Shown in pieces: positions 1 through 6,943 of a stretch of 13,077 bases of DNA. The position numbers were made by a program, and so were the translations under genes. Positions within the stretch are counted from its first letter, which is position 1. Each line of letters starts with the position of its first letter. Source of the stretch: Lachnospiraceae bacterium UBA2860 (GTDB lineage: Bacteria > Bacillota > Clostridia > Lachnospirales > Lachnospiraceae); the NCBI GenBank assembly GCA_002350625.1, contig DEFE01000048.1, forward strand, positions 1-13,077, given 5' to 3'. The notes beneath the pieces are model-generated. The model made no database searches. It was not told the DNA's origin and saw only the letters and a list, made by a program, of their open reading frames with translations.

Positions 1-2
1 TC

Positions 3-122
3 TGCAAGCACGTGGAGGGAGCGGAGCAAAGAGAGAACATGGAACTGGCGATGCGCCGATCCCATCTGCTTAAGAAAGTATTCATGATAAGCAAACCAAC
101 CGGAAAAAGACATTATGAATGA
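3..122 (+). CDS. Possible 3' end of an upstream gene (partial, unidentified)
   Basis: Frame 3 is open from the window edge to a TGA at 120-122 and would give a 39-residue, Lys/Arg/Glu-rich C-terminal tail ending in KRHYE. Third positions in its first two thirds are mostly G or C, as in the neighbouring genes, which is mild support for coding. The other two plus-strand frames also stay open for 70-85 bases, so chance is a real alternative. I do not recognise a family. If real, the gene ends about 50 bases before comM and could be transcribed with it. Confidence 0.2.
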   Translation, partial: CKHVEGAEQRENMELAMRRSHLLKKVFMISKPTGKRHYE

Positions 123-139
123 TGTTCCATGAAATTATG

Positions 140-151
140 TAAACATGTTTA
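140..151. promoter_or_regulatory. 12-bp perfect palindrome upstream of comM
   Basis: TAAACATGTTTA is a perfect inverted repeat 23 bases before the comM start and just ahead of its ribosome-binding site (AAAGGAGG, 161-168). It sits where an operator for the comM-dprA pair could be. It resembles a Firmicute LexA box only loosely, because the centre is CATG and not CATATG. I found no convincing -35/-10 pair here, so the regulatory role is inference. Confidence 0.25.
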
Positions 152-174
152 TGTCAACCGAAAGGAGGTCATCT

Positions 175-1710
175 ATGTACAGTTCCATCATGTCCGCGGC
201 CATCTCCGGCCTGACCGTCACCGACGTCCGCGTCGAGACCGACATGGGCGACGGCCTGCCACTCTTCACCATGGTCGGCTGTCTCTCCTCCCAGATCCGC
301 GAAGCGGAAGCACGCGTCCGCTCCGCCTTTCGCAATCTCCGCTTCTCGATGCCGGCCAAGCGCATCACCGTCAATCTCTCTCCGGCGGACCTGCCGAAAA
401 GCAGCAGCCGTTTCGACCTTCCCATCGCACTTACGATCCTCGCCGCCTCGGGGCTCATTCCGGAAGAATCCCTTCACGGCGTCATGGCCGTCGGCGAACT
501 ATCATTGTCCGGGGAACTCCTCCGCATCAAAGGTGTCCTACCGATCGCCATGAAAGCAAAGGAGACGGACATCCGCCTGCTGATTGTCCCGCAGAGCAAC
601 GAAGCCGAAGCCCGCGCCGTAGACGACATCGCCGTCATCGGTCTTGGCTCACTCACCGACGCGGTTGACTTCTTCCGCAACGGCTGCCTGCCGGACACGC
701 CCGCTGCGCCTGCCCGCAAACAAAAACTTAACATTTACACCGAAGACTTCTCCGACATCCGGGGCCAGTCCTCCGCAAAACGCGCCGCCCTCATCTCCGC
801 AGCCGGCTTTCACAATCTCATCCTGATCGGTGCGCCCGGCTCCGGGAAAACCATGATCGCAAGACGCATGCCGACAATCCTCCCCTCTCTCACGCGCGAG
901 GAAAGCCTCGAAATTTCACGGATCTACAGCATTGCCGGCCTCACAGACGACAGCATGCCCCTCATCGGCACGCGGCCCTTCCGCCACCCGCACCACACGA
1001 TCTCTCCGCAGGCGCTCGCAGGAGGCGGGAAAATCCCATCCCCAGGAGAAGTCTCCCTGGCGCACAGAGGAATTCTCTTTCTCGACGAAATGCCGGAATT
1101 CCAGCAAAAAACCATAGAAATCCTGCGGCAGCCGCTCGAAGACCGCGAAATCATCATCTCCCGCTCCGCAGGCTCCTTCTGCTTCCCGGCCAACTTTCTG
1201 CTTCTCGCCGCCATGAATCCGTGCCCCTGCGGCTGCTATCCCGACATGAATCGCTGCACCTGCACGCCCCGGGCTGTCACGGAATACCGGAACCGCATCT
1301 CCGGTCCGCTCCTCGACCGGATCGACCTGAGCGTGCAGTGCCCTCCGGTAACCTATGAGGATTTAAGCGGAGAGCGCGCCCGGGCAAGCTCCGTCTCCTC
1401 AGCGCAGCTGCGCGCGCAGGTGGAAACAGTCCGGGAAATCCAGCGCGACAGATTCAAAGGGACCTCTCTCCACTTCAATTCGGAAATACCCTCCTCAGAA
1501 ATATCCCGTTACTGCGCCATGAGTCCCGCTGCGGAAACGGCGCTGGAACACGCCTTCCGCTCAGGCAGCTTAAGCGCGCGCAGCTATTACCGGATCATCC
1601 GCGTCGCGCGCACGATCGCAGATCTCGACAGTTCTCCCGGGCTTCTCCCGAGACACGTGGACGAAGCGTTGACCTACCGTCCCCTCGACAGCGGCTTCTG
1701 GCGTCTTTAA
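175..1710 (+). CDS. comM: YifB/ComM family Mg-chelatase-like AAA+ ATPase
   Basis: A 511-residue protein of full family length. The N-terminal ChlI-like domain (about residues 1-170) has the SRFDLPIAL block. A linker leads into the AAA+ domain, with Walker A GAPGSGKT at 219-226, RHPHHTIS at 270-277 and Walker B ILFLDE at 300-305. A Cys cluster (C350, C352, C354, C361, C363) looks like the zinc-type insert of this family, and an arginine-rich C-terminal Mg-chelatase domain follows. In Gram-negatives ComM is a hexameric helicase that drives branch migration of transforming DNA; that role here is by homology. The ATG at 175 is chosen because AAAGGAGG lies six bases before it; the in-frame ATG at 145 has no such site. 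dprA follows after 31 bases, so the pair is probably one operon for handling incoming single-stranded DNA. Confidence 0.93.
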   Translation: MYSSIMSAAISGLTVTDVRVETDMGDGLPLFTMVGCLSSQIREAEARVRSAFRNLRFSMPAKRITVNLSPADLPKSSSRFDLPIALTILAASGLIPEESLHGVMAVGELSLSGELLRIKGVLPIAMKAKETDIRLLIVPQSNEAEARAVDDIAVIGLGSLTDAVDFFRNGCLPDTPAAPARKQKLNIYTEDFSDIRGQSSAKRAALISAAGFHNLILIGAPGSGKTMIARRMPTILPSLTREESLEISRIYSIAGLTDDSMPLIGTRPFRHPHHTISPQALAGGGKIPSPGEVSLAHRGILFLDEMPEFQQKTIEILRQPLEDREIIISRSAGSFCFPANFLLLAAMNPCPCGCYPDMNRCTCTPRAVTEYRNRISGPLLDRIDLSVQCPPVTYEDLSGERARASSVSSAQLRAQVETVREIQRDRFKGTSLHFNSEIPSSEISRYCAMSPAAETALEHAFRSGSLSARSYYRIIRVARTIADLDSSPGLLPRHVDEALTYRPLDSGFWRL

Positions 1711-1741
1711 TCCATAAGCAGATCAAAAAGGAGAACAAAAC

Positions 1742-2677
1742 ATGACAGGAAGAGAAATACGAACCATTTTGAAAGACGATCCGCTCTATCCGGAGAAAAT
1801 GAAACAGCTCAGCGATATGCCCGACACCCTGTACGCACTCGGCGCGCTCCCGGATCCGGAACAGCCGACAGTCGCCATCGTCGGCGCCCGATTGTGCAGC
1901 GCCTACGGAAGAAACACCGCTTACGACTTCGGGCAGATTCTGGCGAGCCACGGCGTACAAATCATCAGCGGCATGGCGGCCGGCATTGACAGCAGTTCAC
2001 AGGAAGGCGCACTCGACGCGGGCGGCCGCTCCTACGCCGTTCTTGGCTGCGGCGTGGACGTCTGCTACCCGCGCGCCAACACCACCCTCTACCACCGCCT
2101 CATAAAAGAAGGCGGCGTCCTCTCGGAACAGCCGCCGGGAACACCGCCTTTACCCTATTATTTTCCTTCCAGGAACCGCATCATCAGCGCCCTTGCGGAC
2201 ATCGTGATCGTCGTCGAGGCAAGAGTCCGCTCCGGCTCGCTCATCACCGTCGATTTCGCGCTCGCGCAGGGGCGAAGCGTCTATGCCGTGCCGGGGCGGG
2301 TGGGCGACGCGCTGTCGGACGGCTGCAACGCGCTCATCGCCCAGGGAGCGGGCATCGCATATGCGCCGGAAGCGATCCTGAATGAACTAAAAATGCTGGA
2401 TGACGCCCTCTCAGGCGAGAAACGGCGGAAGCGCGCCGCCCGCCGCGCGACGGAAAACGAAAAACGCGTGCAGGCCATGGAAACGATCACCGCGGAAGCA
2501 AAACAAATCTACGCCCTCCTTGAGGACAACGAGACGCAGCACCCCGACGCGCTGGCCTCCCTCTCATCACTCCCGCTGCCGCAGGTTCGCGCCGCCCTCA
2601 TGGAGCTCATAAGAGAAGGCCTCGCCGAAGAGTCCGCGCGCGACAATTATCTGCGCAGCTCCCCGGTCAGAGAATAA
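1742..2677 (+). CDS. dprA: DNA-processing protein DprA/Smf
   Basis: A 311-residue protein that in known relatives binds incoming single-stranded DNA and loads RecA during transformation. The Rossmann-fold core is clear: AIVGAR near residue 45, SGMAAGID near 76 (a variant of the usual SGLARGID), LGCGVDVCYP, FPSRNRIIS and the SGSLIT and VPGRV segments. The last 70 or so residues look like the winged-helix C-terminal domain (alternating helices, QVRAALMELIREGLAEE). A basic run, EKRRKRAARR, links the two. The N-terminal part before the Rossmann core is only about 40 residues, so the SAM-like domain of longer DprA proteins is reduced. AAAAAGGAG lies just before the ATG. The gene follows comM and ends 17 bases from the convergent trhP. 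Confidence 0.95.
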   Translation: MTGREIRTILKDDPLYPEKMKQLSDMPDTLYALGALPDPEQPTVAIVGARLCSAYGRNTAYDFGQILASHGVQIISGMAAGIDSSSQEGALDAGGRSYAVLGCGVDVCYPRANTTLYHRLIKEGGVLSEQPPGTPPLPYYFPSRNRIISALADIVIVVEARVRSGSLITVDFALAQGRSVYAVPGRVGDALSDGCNALIAQGAGIAYAPEAILNELKMLDDALSGEKRRKRAARRATENEKRVQAMETITAEAKQIYALLEDNETQHPDALASLSSLPLPQVRAALMELIREGLAEESARDNYLRSSPVRE

Positions 2678-2678
2678 A

Positions 2679-2693
2679 CATTTTTCGAAAATG
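2679..2693. terminator. Small AT-rich inverted repeat between convergent dprA and trhP
   Basis: CATTTTTCGAAAATG can fold into a six-pair stem with a TCG loop and fills nearly all of the 17-base gap between the two stop codons. It could act as a weak bidirectional terminator. It lacks a GC-rich stem and a separate U-tract, so I am not confident. No better terminator is present for either operon within the gap. Confidence 0.2.
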
Positions 2694-2694
2694 C

Positions 2695-3921
2695 CTACGC
2701 CTCCCGCCTCCGAAGAAGATCGAACGGTTCAGCAGCCTCGTCCAGTTCCACGCGGATCCGCTGCTGCGGATGCGGCGCCGATGGCAGGTCCGTCCCCTCC
2801 TCGTCGAGGATGCGCCTCACCTCGCTTGTCCGCACGGAGCCGTCCGGCTTCATGATCTCGATCATTTCCCCGACGGAGAACTTGTTCTTCTGCGTGAGCT
2901 CCGCCCGGCCGTCCGCATCCACGCCCTCGACGATGCCGAGGAAGGTATAGCTGCGGATGTATGTATTGCTGTCATAGATCAGCGCGTCGCGGTCCGGCCT
3001 CCCGTAGTAGAAGCCCGTCGTAAAGCGCCTGTAGGTACCCTCCGACACGCGCGCCCTGTACTCGTCAAGACGGGATTCGTATAAAGCCGGATCCGTCTCA
3101 TAATCGCGCATGGCGGCGCGGTAGGCGGAGGCCATCGTCGCCACGTAAAGCGCCGTCTTCATTCTCCCCTCGATCTTGAAGCTGTCAATTCCCGCCTCAT
3201 AGAGGTCCGGCAGATGATCGATCATGCACAGATCCCTGGAATTGAAGATGTACGTGCCGCGCTCATTTTCTTCGATCGGCATGTACTCCCCCGGCCGCGT
3301 CTCCTCCATCACCGCATACCGCCAGCGGCAGGGATGCGTGCAGGCGCCGTGATTGGCGTCGCGCCCCGCGAGGTAATTGCTGAGCAGGCACCGCCCCGAA
3401 TAGGAAATGCACATCGCGCCGTGCACAAATGTCTCAATCTTAAGCTCCTCCGGAATCTCCTCCTTCATGCGGCGCAGCTCTTTGAGCGAGAGCTCTCTCG
3501 CCGCCACGATGCGCTTCGCCCCCAGGCGGTGCCAGAACCGCGCGGACCCGGCGTTCGTCGTGTTCGCTTGTGTGCTGATGTGGATGTCCACCTCCGGGCA
3601 CACGCGGAGAGCGAGATCAAAAAGGCCCGGATCCGAGATGAGGACCGCGTCGGGCCGGAGCTCCTTAAGCTCCGCAAAATAGCGCTCGGCCTCGCTAAGG
3701 TCCGCCTCATGCGCATAGATATTGGCCGTCACATAGACCTTTTTTCCGCGCGCATGTGCAAATGCGATTCCCTCCCGCATCTCATCAGCCGTAAAATTCT
3801 TTGCCTTTGCCCGAAGGCTCATGACCTCGCCGCCGATATAGACGGCGTCCGCCCCGTATAATACCGCGGTCTTAAGGACCGGGAGGCTCCCCGCAGGGAG
3901 CAGAAGTTCCGGATGTCTCAT
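2695..3921 (-). CDS. trhP: U32-family tRNA uridine-34 hydroxylation protein TrhP
   Basis: A 408-residue 'peptidase U32' family protein. The N-terminus (PELLLPAGS, then GADAVYIGG) starts the TIM-barrel-like domain. The family signature lies at about 163-198, with ETFVHGAMC, SGRCLLSNY and HGACTHPC. Its four cysteines (C171, C178, C194, C198) are the expected iron-sulfur ligands of TrhP proteins. Known TrhP proteins use prephenate-dependent chemistry to make 5-hydroxyuridine at tRNA position 34. The ATG at 3921 overlaps the trmR stop as ATGA and gives the standard N-terminus; the frame stays open upstream but only antiphase through trmR. TrmR methylates the TrhP product, so the pair is a coherent pathway. 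Bacillus has two such proteins in tandem; only one is seen here. A true protease role is less likely. Confidence 0.88.
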   Translation of the reverse strand: MRHPELLLPAGSLPVLKTAVLYGADAVYIGGEVMSLRAKAKNFTADEMREGIAFAHARGKKVYVTANIYAHEADLSEAERYFAELKELRPDAVLISDPGLFDLALRVCPEVDIHISTQANTTNAGSARFWHRLGAKRIVAARELSLKELRRMKEEIPEELKIETFVHGAMCISYSGRCLLSNYLAGRDANHGACTHPCRWRYAVMEETRPGEYMPIEENERGTYIFNSRDLCMIDHLPDLYEAGIDSFKIEGRMKTALYVATMASAYRAAMRDYETDPALYESRLDEYRARVSEGTYRRFTTGFYYGRPDRDALIYDSNTYIRSYTFLGIVEGVDADGRAELTQKNKFSVGEMIEIMKPDGSVRTSEVRRILDEEGTDLPSAPHPQQRIRVELDEAAEPFDLLRRREA

Positions 3922-4556
3922 TGCTTCACCGTTAACGCGAGCCCGTCCCCGACCGGCAGAACCGTCGTCGCAAGGCCCTCTCCTTTCATGACCGCACACA
4001 GGTATTCCCGCATGCGTTTGTGAATTGTCCGTTTTCTCCTTGCCACCGCATAATGTGATTCGAGGAGATCGCCCCCGATCATCACGTTGTCCGCGGCGAG
4101 AAGTCCTCCGCATCTGAGGAGTCTCAAAAGATCCGGCAGAAAATGAATATACTGCCCCTGCGCCGCGTCAAGAAAGACCATGTCGAAGGGACCGCAAAGG
4201 CGCGGGAGGATTTCCCCGGCGTCGCCCTTAAGCAGCGTGATGCGGTCGGAAAAACCGGACGCCGCAATGTTCTTCTCCGCACAGGCGATCCGCCTCTCGA
4301 AATTCTCGATTGTCACCACGGAAGCCCCGGAATGCCTGCAGAAAAAGACAGAAGAAAAACCGACAGCGGTCCCGATTTCCAGGATCGTCCCCGGTTTATG
4401 GAGCGCAAGCAGAAACCGGAGCATCCGCTGCACATCCTTCCTTATGACAGGCACGTCGTCAGCGAGGGCTTCCGCCTCAAGCCGTTCGAGAAAAGGATCA
4501 TCCTCATCCGCAATCGACGAGAGATAAATCTCAAGCCGCTCGTCATATCCGCTCAT
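3918..4556 (-). CDS. trmR: SAM-dependent tRNA 5-hydroxyuridine O-methyltransferase TrmR (YrrM)
   Basis: A 212-residue class I, catechol-O-methyltransferase-like enzyme. Motif I, ILEIGTAVGFSS, is at 58-69; the acidic end of strand 2 is E84. DMVFLDAAQ (125-133) and LLAADN (152-157) supply the likely metal ligands D130, D156 and N157. By sequence alone it could be any small-molecule O-methyltransferase. Its overlap with a U32 gene and its place next to the ruvX cluster match Bacillus yrrM, whose product converts ho5U34 to mo5U34 in tRNA. The start ATG overlaps the preceding stop (ATGA), and its own stop overlaps the trhP start, so all three genes are probably translationally coupled. Confidence 0.88.
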   Translation of the reverse strand: MSGYDERLEIYLSSIADEDDPFLERLEAEALADDVPVIRKDVQRMLRFLLALHKPGTILEIGTAVGFSSVFFCRHSGASVVTIENFERRIACAEKNIAASGFSDRITLLKGDAGEILPRLCGPFDMVFLDAAQGQYIHFLPDLLRLLRCGGLLAADNVMIGGDLLESHYAVARRKRTIHKRMREYLCAVMKGEGLATTVLPVGDGLALTVKQ

Positions 4557-4843
4557 GACGCGCCCTCGCCCGCTGCAGGCGCCGCAGAAACCGCATTCGC
4601 TGCAGGCGCCGCAGAAGCCGCATTCGCTGCAGGCGCCGCGGAAGCCGCATTCGCTGCAGGCGCCGCGGAAGAAGCAGCCACCGGCATTTCTCCGTGGAAA
4701 AGCCCGTATCCTGCCGTATAAGCCGTCCGCACGATCAGAATGATGAGCACGATAGCGAGAAGCAGCACCATCACGCGGATCAGCACGGAGACGCCTGCCT
4801 CCGCTGCCCGCCTGCCTTTTCCCCTGCGCTGTTTACCCGACAT
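4553..4843 (-). CDS. Small single-pass membrane protein with Ala-rich repeat tail; possible MltG/YceG remnant
   Basis: A 96-residue protein. A basic N-terminus (KQRRGKGRR, residues 4-12) precedes one strong transmembrane helix at about 18-39, then a short YTAGYGLFHGEMP segment, and from about 55 to the end a tail of Ala, Ser, Pro and Asn built from repeats of AASAAPAAN. Positive residues before the helix suggest the tail lies outside the cell. In Bacillus the gene just before trmR is yrrL/mltG, an endolytic transglycosylase, and from memory short YceG-like proteins in Lachnospiraceae have a similar helix and Y-x-x-GY-x-x-F segment. Here no catalytic YceG domain follows: the repeat runs straight into the stop, which overlaps trmR. 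I infer a decayed or re-purposed mltG stub. The ATG at 4843 follows AAAGAGGAG closely; an in-frame TTG at 4861 is less likely. Confidence 0.65.
   Translation of the reverse strand: MSGKQRRGKGRRAAEAGVSVLIRVMVLLLAIVLIILIVRTAYTAGYGLFHGEMPVAASSAAPAANAASAAPAANAASAAPAANAVSAAPAAGEGAS
4572..4679. repeat. 27-bp tandem repeat, four copies, inside the membrane-stub gene
   Basis: Four head-to-tail 27-base units lie at 4572-4598, 4599-4625, 4626-4652 and 4653-4679. Each starts GCTGCAGGCGCCGC on the plus strand. The first three differ by one or two bases; the last six bases of unit 4 have diverged. The unit length is a multiple of three, so copy-number change alters the Ala-rich tail by nine residues without a frameshift. 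Each unit carries CTGCAG and GGCGCC palindromes, which could promote slippage. Confidence 0.92.
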
Positions 4844-4883
4844 AAGCTCCTCTTTCCACAAATAAACCCCGTTTACGGCGATC

Positions 4884-5222
4884 TCATTCCGGCAGATACA
4901 AATTCACTGCGTCGAAAAGCGCCGCGCGTATCTCCTTCAGCATACTGACAAGCGCCTCCTCCGACTCGAGGAAACGGTTGACCTCGGGGATCCGCTGCAG
5001 TTCCTCATAAGCCTCGGCGATTCTCTCCGTTCCGGAGAGCAGCTCCTCCTCCTGATCCCCGGCGTAGATGTCGATCGTCTCGGACCTGAGGGCCAGGATC
5101 TTCTCGAGCACGCCCGGCCTCTCCTTGAGAAGCTCTGCGCTCTCCCGGTATTGTCTCGCGGCGGCGCTCTCGGCAACCGCCGTTAAGAGAGCCGCCTCCG
5201 CGTCTTTAACCCTTTGCTCCAT
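4884..5222 (-). CDS. YlbF-family small helical protein (RNA-decay regulator family)
   Basis: A 112-residue, fully helical, acidic protein. Its pattern fits the YlbF/YmcA family: an N-terminal helix with AVAESAAARQYRES, a middle ERPGVLEKI and ALRSETIDIY segment, and a C-terminal EVNRFLESEEALVSMLKEI block. In Bacillus, YlbF and YmcA form a complex with YaaT that modulates RNase Y-dependent mRNA processing, competence and biofilm development. The ATG at 5222 shares its first base with the RNase J stop (TGATG), so translation is probably coupled to rnj. The frame is open further upstream, but only antiphase within rnj. The family call rests on pattern memory; identity with either Bacillus paralogue cannot be settled from sequence alone. 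Confidence 0.7.
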   Translation of the reverse strand: MEQRVKDAEAALLTAVAESAAARQYRESAELLKERPGVLEKILALRSETIDIYAGDQEEELLSGTERIAEAYEELQRIPEVNRFLESEEALVSMLKEIRAALFDAVNLYLPE

Positions 5223-6898
5223 CAGATCTCCGCCTCCATGATAATCGGCAGGATCATCGGCCGGCGCTGTGTGCGCTTCCACACAAAGTCGCTGAGCTGA
5301 TCCTTCACCTCGGACTTGATCTTGGACCAGTCCGTAATATTCGCGTCAAGACATGCCTCCGCGGCCTCCCGCACCGTGCGCGAGGCCTCTTCCATGAGGT
5401 CCTCGGACTCGCGCACATAGACGAATCCGCGGGATACGAGATCCGGTCCGGCGAGCAGGTGATTGCTGTGCTGCTCGAGTGTCATCACGACGATGATGAT
5501 GCCGTCCTCCGCAAGCCTCTGCCGGTCGCGGATGACGATATTTCCCACGTCGCCGACGCCCAGGCCGTCGACTAATATGCCGCCTGTCTGCACCTTCCCG
5601 ATAATGCGGGATTTCTCCTGCCCGAGCTCCAGCACGTCCCCCGTGTGGAGAAGCCAGATGTTCTCCTTCGGGATGCCGATGGATTCGGCAATCTGCGCCT
5701 GCGCCAGAAGATGCCGCCGCTCCCCGTGTACGGGGACGGCATAGGTCGGCTTAAGAAGCGAGTAGATCAGCTTGATCTCCTCCTGGCAGGCGTGGCCGGA
5801 TACATGCGTGTCCTGGAAGATCACTTCCGCCCCGATATCCGCAAGCTCATTGATCACGTTGGAGACCGCCTTCTCATTTCCGGGAATCGGATGCGAGGAG
5901 AAGACGATCACGTCGCCGGGCATCAGCTTTACCTTCTTATGAATGTTGGCCGCCATGCGGGAGAGCGCCGCCATCGACTCGCCCTGGCTCCCCGTCGTGA
6001 TCAGCACCACCTTCTCCGGCGGGTAATCCTTCAGCTGGTCAAGCTCGACAAGCGTGTGTCCGGAATCATCGATGTATCCCAGCTCTACCGCCGTGCCGAT
6101 GACATTGACCATGGAGCGGCCCTCGAGGCACACCTTCCGGCCGTATTTCCTCGCCGTATTGATGATCTGCTGCACGCGGTCCACATTGGAGGCAAAAGTG
6201 GCGATGATCAGCCTCTGCTCCTTGTGCTCGGCAAAGATTCTCTCAAATGTCGCGCCGACGCTTCGTTCTGACATGGTGAAGCCGGGTCTCTCGGCATTTG
6301 TGCTGTCGCACAGAAGGGCCAGAACCCCTTTCTTCCCGATCTCGGCAAAGCGCTGCAGATCGATCGCGTCGCCGAAGACAGGCGTGTAATCGACCTTAAA
6401 GTCACCCGTATGGACCACAATGCCGGCCGGCGAGTAGATCGCCAGCGCCGCCGCATCCTGGATGCTGTGATTTGTCTTGATAAATTCTATTCTGAATTCC
6501 CCGAGATTGATCGACTGCCCGAAGCGGACGACCTTGCGCTTTACGCTGTCAGCCATCTCGTGCTCTTCCAGCTTCTTCTCAATCAGAGACATGGTGAGCC
6601 GCGTGGCATAGAGCGGGACATTCAGCCGCTTGAAAACATAAGGGATCGCGCCGATGTGGTCCTCGTGTCCGTGGGTAATCACAAAGCCCTTGACCTTGCT
6701 GTAATTCTCCACGAGATAAGTCACATCGGGAATCACAAAGTCGATCCCCAGCATATCATCCTCAGGAAACGCCAGACCGCAGTCGACGACGACGATACTG
6801 TCCCCGTACTCAAATGCGGTCATGTTCATACCGATCTGCTCGAGTCCACCGAGCGGAACGATTCTAAGCTTCTCCGTATTCACTTGTAAGTCCTTCAA
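5222..6898 (-). CDS. rnj: Ribonuclease J
   Basis: A 558-residue metallo-beta-lactamase/beta-CASP nuclease of normal RNase J length, acting as a 5'-3' exonuclease and endonuclease on RNA. The N-terminus has IVPLGGLEQIGMN. The zinc motif HGHEDH is at 76-81, the next metal ligand region is TNHSIQDAA around H144, and HTGDFKVDYTP follows with D167. The beta-CASP region includes LCDSTNAERPGF and TFASNVDRVQQI, later VFSSHPIPGNE, and then VSGHA and VPVHGERRHL. I place the start at the TTG at 6898: AAAGGAG lies six bases before it and family proteins begin close to this point. An in-frame GTG at 6925 would put that ribosome-binding site inside the coding region. It follows DUF1292 by 45 bases and overlaps the YlbF-family gene. 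Confidence 0.95.
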   Translation of the reverse strand: MKDLQVNTEKLRIVPLGGLEQIGMNMTAFEYGDSIVVVDCGLAFPEDDMLGIDFVIPDVTYLVENYSKVKGFVITHGHEDHIGAIPYVFKRLNVPLYATRLTMSLIEKKLEEHEMADSVKRKVVRFGQSINLGEFRIEFIKTNHSIQDAAALAIYSPAGIVVHTGDFKVDYTPVFGDAIDLQRFAEIGKKGVLALLCDSTNAERPGFTMSERSVGATFERIFAEHKEQRLIIATFASNVDRVQQIINTARKYGRKVCLEGRSMVNVIGTAVELGYIDDSGHTLVELDQLKDYPPEKVVLITTGSQGESMAALSRMAANIHKKVKLMPGDVIVFSSHPIPGNEKAVSNVINELADIGAEVIFQDTHVSGHACQEEIKLIYSLLKPTYAVPVHGERRHLLAQAQIAESIGIPKENIWLLHTGDVLELGQEKSRIIGKVQTGGILVDGLGVGDVGNIVIRDRQRLAEDGIIIVVMTLEQHSNHLLAGPDLVSRGFVYVRESEDLMEEASRTVREAAEACLDANITDWSKIKSEVKDQLSDFVWKRTQRRPMILPIIMEAEI

Positions 6899-6904
6899 AA
6901 AAAA

Positions 6905-6911
6905 CTCCTTT
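6905..6911 (-). promoter_or_regulatory. Ribosome-binding site that fixes the rnj start
   Basis: AAAGGAG on the minus strand is followed by six T residues and then TTG. This is the only strong Shine-Dalgarno sequence near the 5' end of rnj, and it favours the TTG start over the GTG at 6925. Confidence 0.7.
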
Positions 6912-6943
6912 CTTTCTTCAAACACACGGTCCCGACATCTCCG

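Noticed and set aside
3214..3861. Plus-strand open frame of 215 codons opposite trhP.
   Set aside because: It lies wholly within trhP, has no ribosome-binding site and gives a His/Arg-rich shadow translation.
3922..4113. N-terminal extension of trhP by 64 codons.
   Set aside because: It overlaps trmR out of frame; the ATGA overlap at 3918-3921 and the PELLLPAGS start fit the family.
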